A stretch of DNA of 31,069 nt, from positions 1 through 31,069 of the forward strand of contig CAINCZ010000040.1 of NCBI GenBank assembly GCA_903847195.1, in the 5' to 3' direction. This DNA is from an uncultured Acidobacteriota bacterium. GTDB lineage: Bacteria; Acidobacteriota; Terriglobia; Terriglobales; CAINCZ01. Position 1 is the first letter of the stretch, and every line of letters starts with the position of its first letter. Below the pieces are notes generated by a model, which was not told where the DNA came from, made no database searches, and was given only the letters and a program-made list of their open reading frames with translations. Below, one piece after another: positions 1 through 7,134 of this stretch. The position numbers and the translations under genes are program-made.

Positions 1-4
1 GAAA

Positions 5-80
5 TGGTGGACCTGGTCGGGTTCGAACCGACGACCTCTTCCATGCCATGGAAGCGCGCTCCCAACTGCGCCACAGGCCC
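5..80 (-). tRNA. tRNA-Ala (anticodon GGC)
   Basis: The reverse strand folds as a complete 76-nt cloverleaf. The acceptor stem pairs GGGCCTG with CAGGTCC, the D-stem is GCGC/GCGC, the anticodon stem is CTTCC/GGAAG with loop ATGGCAT (anticodon GGC, reading GCC), and the T-arm is GTCGG-TTCGAAC-CCGAC. The third acceptor pair is G3:U70, the alanine identity element. The discriminator is A and CCA is encoded (rev-comp of positions 5-7). A promoter lies just upstream. Confidence 0.97.
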
Positions 81-94
81 ACGCGGATGACTCT

Positions 95-123
95 ATTGTC
101 TCGCAGCCGCGCGAGTTAGTCAA
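95..123 (-). promoter_or_regulatory. Sigma-70-type promoter of the tRNA-Ala gene
   Basis: Reading the minus strand, TTGACT (118-123) is followed after 17 bp by GACAAT (95-100). The predicted start site lies about 7-8 bases downstream, a few bases before the mature tRNA 5' end at 80. Five of six -35 bases and four of six -10 bases match consensus. Confidence 0.7.
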
Positions 124-303
124 CGCATAGCCGTGGGTTCTTCGGCTTGCCTGGTTTGAAAGCGGGTACCAAGGCCGGTTCGAGCCCAGCATCGGGCTCA
201 TTTCGGCACACCTGACTCGCCGTGACCACGATAAATTGCAACCGCCTTTTTAGCCGCTTACATCTCATCCACTGGAAGGGCACGGCGCGGTTTTGCTGAC
301 ATC
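124..303. other. Intergenic region between the tRNA promoter and the first coding gene
   Basis: No gene is visible. There is a short hairpin, GAGCCC-agcatc-GGGCTC at 182-199 followed by ATTT, which could be a weak terminator. No convincing promoter or Shine-Dalgarno sequence was found for the gene starting at 304. Confidence 0.4.
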
Positions 304-1038
304 ATGAGATTCCCGACTCGTCAAATAATGCCTGCGGTCGTCGCAGTTGCTTTGCTTAGTTTGCCCCTGCTCGCAGCGGTGTCCGGCAGCGCCCAAGGTG
401 CTCCCGCCGTTGCGTCGCCTGTGGCGGTTGCTCCGGCGCCGACGGCTGCGAAGCCCACTGGGGGTGTCGATTTGTCGCCGGTGATGTCCCAGCTGCAGCT
501 TGCTTCACAAGTGATTTCACAGGACTTTCTAGGGCTGCGGGTTGACAGATGGAAGGCTGACGCGGGCCAGAAGCAGTTGGCCCAGCATAACGCTGACTCC
601 GTCAGTCGCAACCTGAGCGGCGCGTTGCCGGGACTGATCGAGCAGGTGCGCCGCGATCCGCAAAGTATGGCCGCGGCGTTTAAGCTCTATCGCAACGTCA
701 GCGCGCTCTATGAAGTGATTTCGAGTGTGACCGAGTCGGCGGGCGCCTTCGGCGCGAAGAGCGAATATCAGGCACTCAGTTCCGACCTTGCAAACCTCGA
801 TGAAGTGCGCCGTCGCTTGGGCGAGCGGCTTCAGGAGATGGCTGCCGCCGGCGATTCCGAACTGCGCGCCCTGCGCCTACAGGCGATCCGCCCTGCCGCG
901 CCTCCCCCGGCCCCAAAGAAGATCGTGGTCGATGATGGCGAGAAGCCGGCCAGGCCGGTTCGCACGAAGAAGAAACCGGCAAACGCTTCCGCGCCCATTG
1001 CGCCCGTCAATCCGCCGAGCACCACGCAAGCCAAGTAG
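304..1038 (+). CDS. Secreted protein of unknown function
   Basis: A 244-residue protein that I do not recognise as a named family. Residues 1-32 form a signal peptide: a basic start, a hydrophobic core (about 10-27) and small residues with a likely cleavage near SAQGA. Residues 33-52 are an Ala/Pro/Val-rich linker. Residues 55-195 look like a helical domain, with charged heptad-like stretches around 165-192 (EVRRRLGERLQEM) suggesting coiled coil. The tail from about 196 is Pro/Lys/Ala-rich and probably disordered. It is most likely exported to the periplasm. It stands alone, upstream of the sigma/anti-sigma pair but separated by 220 bp and a likely ECF-type promoter. The opposite-strand and other-frame readings here lack any protein-like character. 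Confidence 0.75.
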   Translation: MRFPTRQIMPAVVAVALLSLPLLAAVSGSAQGAPAVASPVAVAPAPTAAKPTGGVDLSPVMSQLQLASQVISQDFLGLRVDRWKADAGQKQLAQHNADSVSRNLSGALPGLIEQVRRDPQSMAAAFKLYRNVSALYEVISSVTESAGAFGAKSEYQALSSDLANLDEVRRRLGERLQEMAAAGDSELRALRLQAIRPAAPPPAPKKIVVDDGEKPARPVRTKKKPANASAPIAPVNPPSTTQAK

Positions 1039-1084
1039 TTTGCCGCCCCGCAGGATTCATCCTGCTCCGCGCTGCTTGCCTGAG

Positions 1085-1113
1085 GGAACCTTTTTCCGCC
1101 CGCAGGTGTCTAT
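1085..1113 (+). promoter_or_regulatory. Candidate ECF-sigma autoregulatory promoter
   Basis: GGAACCT (1085-1091) is followed after 17 bp by TCTAT (1109-1113, within GTCTAT). This resembles the GGAACTT / TCTRA pattern of RpoE-like ECF promoters, which commonly drive their own sigma operon. It lies about 150 bp before the sigma gene, so the transcript would have a leader of roughly 140 nt. The match is visible in the sequence; recognition by this particular sigma factor is inference. Confidence 0.5.
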
Positions 1114-1260
1114 AGGGTAGGAGCTGCTGATCAGGGCAGCGGTCAGACCCTTTATTATGAACAAGTTGCGATGGGCGACAACGACGACTTTGGCTGCTCG
1201 CACGGGGCGCGGGTCCATATTGTTGCGCGTGCTGATTCCTGCTATGTTGGAGGTTAGTGC

Positions 1261-1959
1261 ATGACCTGCGTAGCGGGAGTTTTATCCGTGGGCGACTTCG
1301 CAAGTGTCCTGAATCCGGCGGCCAATGACGTCGCGGTCGTAGCCGAGCTTAAGGCGGGCTCCGAGGATGCCTACGCTTGGCTGATTCAGCACTATCAGCA
1401 CCAGGTTTACAGCCTCATTTACCGCATTTTGAGCGATCCAGCCGATACGGCCGACACGACGCAGGACGTCTTCATCAAAGTGTTCCGTGGTATTCAGAGC
1501 TTCAACGGAGCCTCCAGCCTCAAGACCTGGGTCTACCGCATCGCCGTCCACGAGGCCAGCAATCGGCGCCGTTGGTGGTTCCGCCACAAAGCACGCGAGA
1601 CCTCGATCGAGCCCGCGCTGGATGAATCGGCCATCGGCAGTGTGTCTTTGGTTGAGGCTTTGGTGGATGATGCCGCCTCGCCCTACGAAACCCTGATCCA
1701 GCGCGAATTGCGCGCACGCGTGGAAGAGGAGTTGCGGCACGTGAAGGAGCCATTCCGCACTGCCGTTATCCTGCGTGACCTCGAAGAACTCAGCTACGAA
1801 GAGATCGCTGAAGTCACCGATACCTCGCTGGGCACTGTGAAATCGCGGCTCATTCGCGGCCGCGAGGCGCTGAAGAAGCGTTTGGAACCGCACTTTGCGC
1901 ACATGCTCGGCAAGCGCGCGGCGGAAGCCAGTGGACAACCTGCGGAGGTGACCCTATGA
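1261..1959 (+). CDS. ECF-family RNA polymerase sigma factor (RpoE-like)
   Basis: A 232-residue group 4 sigma factor that directs RNA polymerase to a stress or envelope regulon. Region 2 spans about residues 33-105 (DAYAWLIQHYQHQVYSLIYR, the DTTQDVFIKVFRG core, then the SLKTWVYRIAVHEASNRRR -10-reading helix). Region 4 spans about 150-208, with the HTH SYEEIAEVTDTSLGTVKSRL that reads the -35 box. A linker of about 40 acidic residues lies between. The ATG at 1261 is preceded by GGAGG (1249-1253) at 7-nt spacing, which favours this start over the internal GTG at 1288. The stop overlaps the next start by 4 bp, so the anti-sigma factor is translationally coupled. The C-terminal tail after 208 extends slightly beyond the family core. 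Confidence 0.95.
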   Translation: MTCVAGVLSVGDFASVLNPAANDVAVVAELKAGSEDAYAWLIQHYQHQVYSLIYRILSDPADTADTTQDVFIKVFRGIQSFNGASSLKTWVYRIAVHEASNRRRWWFRHKARETSIEPALDESAIGSVSLVEALVDDAASPYETLIQRELRARVEEELRHVKEPFRTAVILRDLEELSYEEIAEVTDTSLGTVKSRLIRGREALKKRLEPHFAHMLGKRAAEASGQPAEVTL

Positions 1960-2624
1960 CCTGCGCGGAACTCAAGGCCTTGCTCTCTCCATACATGGAT
2001 GGCCGGGTGGACGGCAAGTCGATGCGCCAGATTCGCGAACATCTGGACGCCTGTGCCACCTGCGAACACGAATTTGCCGTCATGCGGCAGTTGCAGCGTT
2101 CTCTGGCAGGGCTCACGCCCAAGAAGGCGCCGCCGGAACTCACCCTGCGGCTCAAGTCTGCGCTATCGCGCGAAGCTGCGCGTGCGGGCCATCGCTTCTG
2201 GGAAGGATTTACGGTGCGAATGCGCAACACCGCGGGCGCGTTCATGATCCCGGCGACGGCGGGCGTGCTGAGCGCCATTATTTTCTTCGGCCTGCTGATC
2301 GGTTCGCTGGCTGCGCCGCCGCGGTTTGGAACGCAGAAGGATGTGCCGACCGTGTTCTTCACGCCGCCGATGTTGCAGTCTTCGCCCTTCGGCATGGCGA
2401 TCGGCGGCGTTGATGCCGACATGATCGTCGTGGAGGCATCGATCGATTCCGCAGGACGCGTGCAGGACTACCGTTTGCTTTCGGCGCCGAGAGACAAGGA
2501 AGCGGTACAGACCCAGTTGAACAACCTGCTCATCTTCACCACCTTCCGCCCGGCCACCGCCTTCGGTCAGCCTACCTCGGGCAAGGCCGTCCTGTCGTTC
2601 TCCATCGTCAACGTTAAGGGCTGA
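1956..2624 (+). CDS. Membrane anti-sigma factor with zinc-finger (zf-HC2) head and TonB-like periplasmic tail
   Basis: A 222-residue protein expected to hold the upstream sigma factor inactive at the membrane. The N-terminus carries the zinc-binding anti-sigma pattern: Cys3, then His29-x3-Cys33-x2-Cys36. A single membrane segment lies at about 97-119 (MIPATAGVLSAIIFFGLLIG). The periplasmic part (about 150-220) contains VVEASIDSAGRVQDYRLLS and a later FTTFRPATAFGQP, resembling the C-terminal energy-transducer fold of TonB and related proteins. That tail may be the signal-sensing part. The start overlaps the sigma stop (ATGA at 1956-1959). The sensing role is inference from the layout; the zinc finger and TM are visible. 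Confidence 0.9.
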   Translation: MTCAELKALLSPYMDGRVDGKSMRQIREHLDACATCEHEFAVMRQLQRSLAGLTPKKAPPELTLRLKSALSREAARAGHRFWEGFTVRMRNTAGAFMIPATAGVLSAIIFFGLLIGSLAAPPRFGTQKDVPTVFFTPPMLQSSPFGMAIGGVDADMIVVEASIDSAGRVQDYRLLSAPRDKEAVQTQLNNLLIFTTFRPATAFGQPTSGKAVLSFSIVNVKG

Positions 2625-2693
2625 GCTCAGTTATAGGTTCGGGTGATACGTGATTCGCGCTCGAACTTGGAATGTGCTGTTTCACCGGTAAAG

Positions 2694-2725
2694 CCCCGCA
2701 TCTGCTGGCTACGGCAGATGTGGGG
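2694..2725 (-). terminator. Hairpin between the convergent anti-sigma and rnhB genes, possible terminator
   Basis: A 12-bp stem, CCCCGCATCTGC (2694-2705) with GCAGATGTGGGG (2714-2725), has one G-U pair and an 8-nt loop. On the minus strand it is followed by a short CTTT, so it best serves rnhB, but it could stop transcripts from both sides. The weak U-tract limits confidence. Confidence 0.5.
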
Positions 2726-2817
2726 CACCTGCCGCAGCCCGGAGTTGAAGCGCCAGATCGTAAAAGAGAACTTAGCACCCGGCGCATCGGGGGTGCGCTG
2801 GAGAGGCAGGCACGGCC

Positions 2818-3438
2818 TTATTCAACAACAAAGGCCAGCGCCTGCTGCGGGGACTGCTCAAGCCAGGTCAGAAACGAGCGGCGGTGAAACGCGCAGGGGC
2901 CGTGCTCGCGCAGGGCGGCCAGGTGTTTGGGCGTGGCGTAGCCCTTGTTGGAGGCCAGATCGTAGAGCGGATACTCCTCCGCCAAGGCGCAGATCATGCG
3001 GTCGCGCTCGACCTTGGCAATGATGCTGGCGGCTGCGATTGAGGCCGACAGGGCATCCCCGTGGATGATCGGGGTCTGCGGCGAGGCGCAGTCGATGGTT
3101 AGCGCGTCGATGAGCAGATGATCAGCCGCCGGGTCGAGCTGCGCAACGGCTTCCGCCATGGCTTGGCGCGAAGCCTGGTAGATGTTGATCTCGTCAATGC
3201 GCAGGTGATCGACGCAGGCGACGGCTATGCAGAGGGCGTGCTCGCGGATGCGCTCGGCCAGCGCCTCCCGGCGGGCCGCGGGGAGCAGCTTGGAGTCACG
3301 CAGTCCGCGGATGCGCCGATCGGGATTGAGCACGACGGCGGCGGCGACGACAGGGCCAAACAGTGAGCCGCGTCCGACTTCATCGACGCCGGCGACGAGG
3401 CGAGCACCCCCAGCCCACGCCTGCTTCTCGTATTTCAT
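2818..3438 (-). CDS. rnhB: Ribonuclease HII
   Basis: Removes RNA, including single ribonucleotides, from RNA-DNA hybrids in the cytoplasm. From the ATG at 3438 the protein has 206 residues, near the usual bacterial length. The metal-binding motif DEVGRG is at 19-24 (Asp19, Glu20), the third acid is Asp111 in LLIDAL, and the SIIAKVERDR block supplies Asp146. The SNKGYATPKHL block is also typical. The start is uncertain: the frame stays open upstream, and a TTG at 3525 would add 29 residues (PRRRQPAPDETISKSAAKL...), beginning just after the stop of the preceding gene. I believe a similar extension occurs in acidobacterial homologues. It follows the translation operon, a frequent neighbourhood for rnhB, but lies beyond that operon's terminator. 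Confidence 0.95.
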   Translation of the reverse strand: MKYEKQAWAGGARLVAGVDEVGRGSLFGPVVAAAVVLNPDRRIRGLRDSKLLPAARREALAERIREHALCIAVACVDHLRIDEINIYQASRQAMAEAVAQLDPAADHLLIDALTIDCASPQTPIIHGDALSASIAAASIIAKVERDRMICALAEEYPLYDLASNKGYATPKHLAALREHGPCAFHRRSFLTWLEQSPQQALAFVVE

Positions 3439-3530
3439 GGTGCAGCGAAGCTGCTTGAGCAGGCGCAACTTGGCGGCTGACTTCGAGATGGTCTCGTCTG
3501 GCGCGGGTTGGCGGCGGCGGGGCAAGGTGA

Positions 3531-3746
3531 TTACTTGTCGTCGAGATGAAGGTGGATCTGGTCGTCCCTGGGCAGCTTGACCGGCCGCTGGTTGCGGTAG
3601 TGGAGAATGACGACGGCAACGAGAGCGGCAGCGATGATGATGACGACAAAGGCTCCGGCATAGAAGAAAAGCACGGTGAGCGCGGCCAGCGCGATGATCA
3701 GGGCACCGGCACCTTTCAATCCGAATCCGCCCATGAACTGCAACAT
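3531..3746 (-). CDS. Small membrane protein of unknown function
   Basis: A 71-residue protein with two hydrophobic helices (about residues 8-25, LKGAGALIIALAALTVLFF, and 27-46, AFVVIIIAAALVAVVIL). A short charged tail follows (NQRPVKLPRDDQIHLHLDDK). I do not recognise a family. It lies between the rplS terminator and rnhB on the same strand, and its stop is within a few bases of the possible TTG start of rnhB, which suggests co-transcription. The start is chosen at the ATG at 3746; an upstream TTG (3764) would add six residues and an ATG at 3734 would remove four. It overlaps nothing else convincing, and its hydrophobic pattern is not what a chance frame in this GC-rich DNA normally gives. 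Confidence 0.65.
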   Translation of the reverse strand: MLQFMGGFGLKGAGALIIALAALTVLFFYAGAFVVIIIAAALVAVVILHYRNQRPVKLPRDDQIHLHLDDK

Positions 3747-3878
3747 GGAGAGAGTGTGGCGCAAAACGGGCGGCAGGGCAAGGGGGACGGGCCAGGCGCA
3801 GGAAAGTCAAGACGGCGACTAACCGCGGCGCGGCCAAAGACTGCCTGCTTCTCAGGATGACAACCCATGGGGGAATAC

Positions 3879-3919
3879 AAAAAGGCCGCACTCAAGCCAT
3901 GCGGTGGCTTGAGTGGGCC
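3879..3919 (-). terminator. Intrinsic terminator after rplS
   Basis: On the minus strand GGCC-CACTCAAGCC pairs with GGCTTGAGTG-C-GGCC (14 bp with one bulged base, 7-nt loop), followed at once by TTTTTG. It lies 38 nt past the rplS stop and closes the ribosomal protein operon. The small membrane protein gene and rnhB would therefore need read-through or their own promoter. Confidence 0.88.
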
Positions 3920-3956
3920 GATGTCGGACGGATCCCAAAGTATGCGACGCGCGCGA

Positions 3957-4313
3957 TTAAGCGGTGCGCTCGGCTTCCTTGAGGCGGGCGGCCTTGCCGC
4001 GCAGCGCGCGCAGGTAGTAGAGCTTGGCGCGACGAACGCGGGCTGACCGGATGATCTCGACCTTGTCGACCACCTTGGAGTTGATGGGGAAGATACGTTC
4101 GACGCCCTGTCCGAAGCTGATCTTGCGGACGGTGAAGTGCGCCTGGGCGCCCTTGCTCATGGCGATGACGACGCCTTCAAAGGCCTGGAGTCGTTCCTTC
4201 TCGCCTTCCTTGATCTTGACTTGCACCCGGACGGTGTCGCCGGGAACGAAGGTGGGCAGGTCGGTGCGGAGCGTCTTGGCGAGCAGCCTGGTAATGATCG
4301 GAGAGTTCGGCAT
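3957..4313 (-). CDS. rplS: Large ribosomal subunit protein bL19
   Basis: A 118-residue protein at the 30S-50S interface of the ribosome, matching bL19 throughout: [32 protein letters not shown], then the [25 protein letters not shown] core and the basic [19 protein letters not shown] end. The ATG at 4313 has GAGGA about 7-8 nt upstream (rev-comp of 4321-4325). An upstream in-frame start at 4403 would add 30 residues unlike the family, so I reject it. It is the last gene of rpsP-khpA-rimM-trmD-rplS, followed by an intrinsic terminator. Confidence 0.98.
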   Translation of the reverse strand: MPNSPIITRLLAKTLRTDLPTFVPGDTVRVQVKIKEGEKERLQAFEGVVIAMSKGAQAHFTVRKISFGQGVERIFPINSKVVDKVEIIRSARVRRAKLYYLRALRGKAARLKEAERTA

Positions 4314-4414
4314 AACGTTTTCCTCGATTAAATCTGCCGCACCGGCCTCGGGCGACGCAAGCGCCGCTTGTGCCGGGCGTGAACTATATTCCGAAGGACG
4401 CAAGCGTCCGCCGG

Positions 4415-5233
4415 CTAACTCCTGTCTGAGCGCTGCCGAATCTGCCCCAGCAGATCACGGTCTTCCTTGCTCAGGACAACTCGTTCCAGCAGCTCGGGGC
4501 GGTTGCGCAAGGTCTTTTCAAGAGCCTTGACACGGCGCCAGCGCCGGATGGTTTCGTGGTTGCCGCCGAGCAGCACCTCGGGAACGTCCATCCCCTGGTA
4601 GCTGGCAGGCCGCGTGTAATGCGGGTAGTCCAGCAGGCCTCCGGAAGCGCAGGTCGAATCCGGAACACCGTCGCCGCAGGCTGCCTTGCCGGCCGGGCTG
4701 AACGACTCCTGCCAGGCGGACGCTTCGTTGCCGAGCGCCCCGGGCAGCAGCCGCGTTACCGCGTCCACCACGATCGCGGCAGCCAATTCGCCGCCGCTTA
4801 AAACATAGTCGCCCACCGAAACCTCACGGTCGGCAATAAACTCGCTGACGCGCTCATCGACGCCTTCGTAACGCCCGCAGATGAGCACCACGCGCTCTAG
4901 TCGTGACATATCGGCCGCCAGAGACTGCGAAAACAGCTCCCCCTGAGCCGAGGTCAGCACCACCGACTCCGATGCGCCGCCTTCGAGCCGCGCCTGCCGG
5001 GAGGGAAAGTTCATTCCCTCAAGGCAGCGGAAGATAGGTTCCGGCTTGAGCACCATTCCTTCGCCGCCGCCAAAAGGCCGGTCATCGACCGTTCGATGAC
5101 GATCCTCAGTAAAGGCACGCAGATCGTGAATCACGATCTCCACCAGTCCGACCTCACGCGCCCGCCGCACGATGCCGTGCTCAAGCGGTCCGCGGAAGAA
5201 CTCCGGAAAGATGGTCAGAATGTCAAACTTCAT
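4415..5233 (-). CDS. trmD: tRNA (guanine-N1-)-methyltransferase
   Basis: Methylates G37 next to the anticodon of some tRNAs using S-adenosylmethionine, protecting against frameshifts. The 272-residue product has the expected landmarks: the [13 protein letters not shown] start, [14 protein letters not shown], the [13 protein letters not shown] block and the trefoil-knot stretch [24 protein letters not shown]. It ends in the helical domain beginning [10 protein letters not shown]. Between QESF and [11 protein letters not shown] there is an insert of about 17 residues containing two cysteines ([20 protein letters not shown]) that many TrmD proteins lack. It lies in the linker joining the two domains. 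There is no strong Shine-Dalgarno sequence in the 50 bp between rimM and this gene. Confidence 0.97.
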   Translation of the reverse strand: MKFDILTIFPEFFRGPLEHGIVRRAREVGLVEIVIHDLRAFTEDRHRTVDDRPFGGGEGMVLKPEPIFRCLEGMNFPSRQARLEGGASESVVLTSAQGELFSQSLAADMSRLERVVLICGRYEGVDERVSEFIADREVSVGDYVLSGGELAAAIVVDAVTRLLPGALGNEASAWQESFSPAGKAACGDGVPDSTCASGGLLDYPHYTRPASYQGMDVPEVLLGGNHETIRRWRRVKALEKTLRNRPELLERVVLSKEDRDLLGQIRQRSDRS

Positions 5234-5283
5234 GGCGCGTCACGATCCGAATGAAACCCGGCAGCCAGTCCCTTGCCTAGTGC

Positions 5284-5844
5284 TCAGGACTTCTGCTGCT
5301 GTTTGCGCTCCTCGGACGACAGCGGCGCGTCCAACTCCAGCAGGCCCTCAGGCAAACGCAACAGCAGGCGTTTGTGGGCCACGTCCACCTGCTCAATAAA
5401 CTCTTCGGCGAAGGGGATCAGGTATTCCTTTTTCCCCTGCTTCACAACCAGCAGCGGCGCCGCACCGGCTCCAAAATCCACGTCGGCGACTGGACCAAGC
5501 TCACGGCCGTCGGCAACGACGGTGCAGCCGACCAGATCACTGACCCAAACCGTACCCGGCTCCAACTCGGCACGTTCGGAAGCCGGTATCTGCACCTGCC
5601 ATCCGTTCAGCGCCTCGGCATCGCTGATTGAATCAACACCCTGAAACTTGAGTACAACGCGCCCCTTGTGGAGCCAAAAACCCTCAAGCGTCAATTCGCG
5701 GCTCTCGCCTCCGGGACTATGCCCGAAGAGCCGCTTACGGTCGGCAAAGCGCTCAGGAAAATCCGTGAACAGTTCGGCAGAGACTTCGCCGATCCGGCCC
5801 TGCGGCTTGACGATGCGTGCGATGGTGACGAGAGCGTCTGCTAT
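5284..5844 (-). CDS. rimM: Ribosome maturation factor RimM, apparently with an ATA start codon
   Basis: Binds S19 in the 30S head and aids 16S rRNA processing. The C-terminal part is a PRC-barrel (LVGCTVVADGRELGPVADV...GKKEYLIPFAEEFIEQVD). Counting only ATG/GTG/TTG starts, the frame opens at a TTG at 5694, but that removes the whole N-terminal domain. Upstream in the same open frame the family hallmark is intact: DALVTIARIVKPQGRIGEV, then AELFTDFPERFADRKRLF. No ATG, GTG or TTG occurs in frame before it. The best candidate is ATA at 5844-5842, with GGAG 8 nt upstream and overlapping the khpA stop as ATAG. That gives 186 residues, the normal size. A sequencing error removing a normal start is the alternative. 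Confidence 0.88.
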   Translation of the reverse strand: MADALVTIARIVKPQGRIGEVSAELFTDFPERFADRKRLFGHSPGGESRELTLEGFWLHKGRVVLKFQGVDSISDAEALNGWQVQIPASERAELEPGTVWVSDLVGCTVVADGRELGPVADVDFGAGAAPLLVVKQGKKEYLIPFAEEFIEQVDVAHKRLLLRLPEGLLELDAPLSSEERKQQQKS

Positions 5845-6113
5845 TCCAGAATCTCCAACTCGAAGCGCCGGTCCAACTTCGTACCGGCTGCGGCGAGCAC
5901 CGCTCGGATGGAGCGCGCCGTACGCCCCTGGCGTCCGATGACGCGGCCCAGATCCCCCGGAGCCACTTGCAGCTCCAGAACCGTGGCTTGGCCGCCCTCG
6001 TCAACAGCTTTGACAGAGACCTGGCCGGGGTCCTCGACGAGTAGCTTGGCGACGTCCTCGACCAGTTTGCGCATTTCTGCGCTGCGCGTCTCTTGTGTCT
6101 GCTCAGCGGCCAT
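5841..6113 (-). CDS. khpA: KH-domain RNA-binding protein KhpA
   Basis: A 90-residue single-KH protein that binds RNA, often as a partner of KhpB (Jag), in the cytoplasm. The KH signature is GRVIGRQGRTARSIR (56-70), with the GxxG loop at Gly60-Arg-Gln-Gly63. The preceding helix, MRKLVEDVAKLLVEDPGQVSV, matches the normal family N-terminus, so residues 1-13 are an extension. The ATG at 6113 is kept because AAGGAG lies 5 nt upstream. The stop TAG overlaps the putative ATA start of rimM, indicating coupled translation. Confidence 0.95.
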   Translation of the reverse strand: MAAEQTQETRSAEMRKLVEDVAKLLVEDPGQVSVKAVDEGGQATVLELQVAPGDLGRVIGRQGRTARSIRAVLAAAGTKLDRRFELEILE

Positions 6114-6194
6114 ACGAACTCCTTGGTCCCTTACCTCAAAGCAATTGCCGGGAGGTCAAGCAAGGTTGGGCGCCAAAACGGCGCCACGAACCAG

Positions 6195-6449
6195 CTACGC
6201 TGCCGGTGCGGCAGTTGCGGCGGCCTTCGTAAGCAACCGCGCTACGGTATGGGAAACCTGAGCGCCCTTGGACTTCCAGTACTCGACGCGGTCCAGCTTC
6301 AATACGACGGTGGCCGGTTCGGTACGCGGATTGTATGTCCCGACGACTTCCACCGAGCGGCCATCTCGCGCCCGGTCCTTTTCAATGACAACGATACGAT
6401 ACTGCGGCTGCTTGCGCGCGCCCCGGCGCGACAAACGAATCATCAACAC
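6195..6449 (-). CDS. rpsP: Small ribosomal subunit protein bS16
   Basis: An 84-residue 30S protein with the bS16 pattern: MIRLSRRGARKQPQYRIVVIEKDRARDGR, VEVVGTYNPR, then LKLDRVEYWKSKGAQVSHTVARLL. The Ala-rich tail is variable in the family. Three start codons follow one another (GTG 6449, TTG 6446, ATG 6443). The nearest ribosome-binding sequence (AAAGGA) lies about 12 nt before the GTG, so I use 6449, though ATG 6443 is equally possible in vivo. It is the first gene of the operon, with a promoter at 6503-6532. Confidence 0.97.
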   Translation of the reverse strand: MLMIRLSRRGARKQPQYRIVVIEKDRARDGRSVEVVGTYNPRTEPATVVLKLDRVEYWKSKGAQVSHTVARLLTKAAATAAPAA

Positions 6450-6502
6450 GGTTTAGTGGTGTCCTTTCCCTGCGAATCCCAAGCACACTTGGACAAAGGG
6501 TT

Positions 6503-6532
6503 ATTATGCTGGAAAAGACGTGACTTAGGCAA
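6503..6532 (-). promoter_or_regulatory. Promoter of the rpsP-khpA-rimM-trmD-rplS operon
   Basis: On the minus strand TTGCCT (6527-6532) is followed after 18 bp by CATAAT (6503-6508). The -10 box matches five of six consensus bases and the -35 four of six. The predicted transcript has a leader of about 45 nt before the rpsP start. Confidence 0.55.
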
Positions 6533-6578
6533 CTGCGAATGGTGGGCACCGGGGCTGAGCCCGTTTAAACTGCTGGCC

Positions 6579-7088
6579 ATGAGGCAGATGCTGATCTCGG
6601 CACTTCTCCTGTTGGCGGCACTGGCGCAGGCGCAGGACGTCAAAATGACCGCTAACCCATTGCAAACACTAACGTTTTTGGAAGGAAGCTGGGAGGCCCG
6701 GACCAAGGGCGGCCCGGCGTCGGCTGCCGGGGTGTACACGTTCCGGTTTGAACTGGACGGGAATTTGCTTGCTCGTCACAGCGATGCGGTCGAGTGCAAG
6801 GGGCCGGAGGATTTCAACTGCAACCACAAAGACCTGCTGCACGCCTACGCGGAAGGGCAGCGGCTGAAGGCGATCTACTTTGACATCGAGAGGCACGTCA
6901 TTCGCTACGAGGTGACGACGCCGCAGCCGGGTGTGGCTCTGTTCGTGTCGGAGGCCGGCGCACCCGGTCCGCAGTTCCGGTTGATATACGAACGCAAGGG
7001 CGTGGTAATGGCGGGTAAATTCCAGATGCGCATGGCGGGGCAGGCGGAGTGGAAGTCGTATCTGGAGTGGAGTGGAGGGAGGAGGTAG
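6579..7088 (+). CDS. Small secreted protein, lipocalin/DUF1579-like
   Basis: A 169-residue exported protein. Residues 1-19 (MRQMLISALLLLAALAQAQ) form a signal peptide with a likely cut after AQA. The mature part starts with LQTLTFLEGSWEARTKGG, the pattern at the start of many DUF1579-type or lipocalin-like beta-barrel proteins. Alternating beta-strand segments follow (VYTFRFELDGNLLARHSD, RHVIRYEVTTPQPGVALFV, FRLIYERKGVVMAGKFQMRM), ending in an AEWKSYLEWSGG strand. A cysteine pair (CKGPEDFNC) may form a disulfide in the periplasm. The start is set by the signal peptide; the frame is open further upstream but non-coding there, overlapping rpsP on the other strand. No enzymatic function can be assigned. 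Confidence 0.75.
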   Translation: MRQMLISALLLLAALAQAQDVKMTANPLQTLTFLEGSWEARTKGGPASAAGVYTFRFELDGNLLARHSDAVECKGPEDFNCNHKDLLHAYAEGQRLKAIYFDIERHVIRYEVTTPQPGVALFVSEAGAPGPQFRLIYERKGVVMAGKFQMRMAGQAEWKSYLEWSGGRR

Positions 7089-7134
7089 GGCCGGGACTGC
7101 CGGTTCGCTGCGAGCACCGCACCAGTACGCAGTT

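Noticed and set aside
2818..3891. An N-terminally long version of rnhB reaching 3891
   Set aside because: The first 120 residues are a Arg/His/Cys-rich shadow of the small membrane protein gene and the terminator; RNase HII begins at 3438 or at most 3525.
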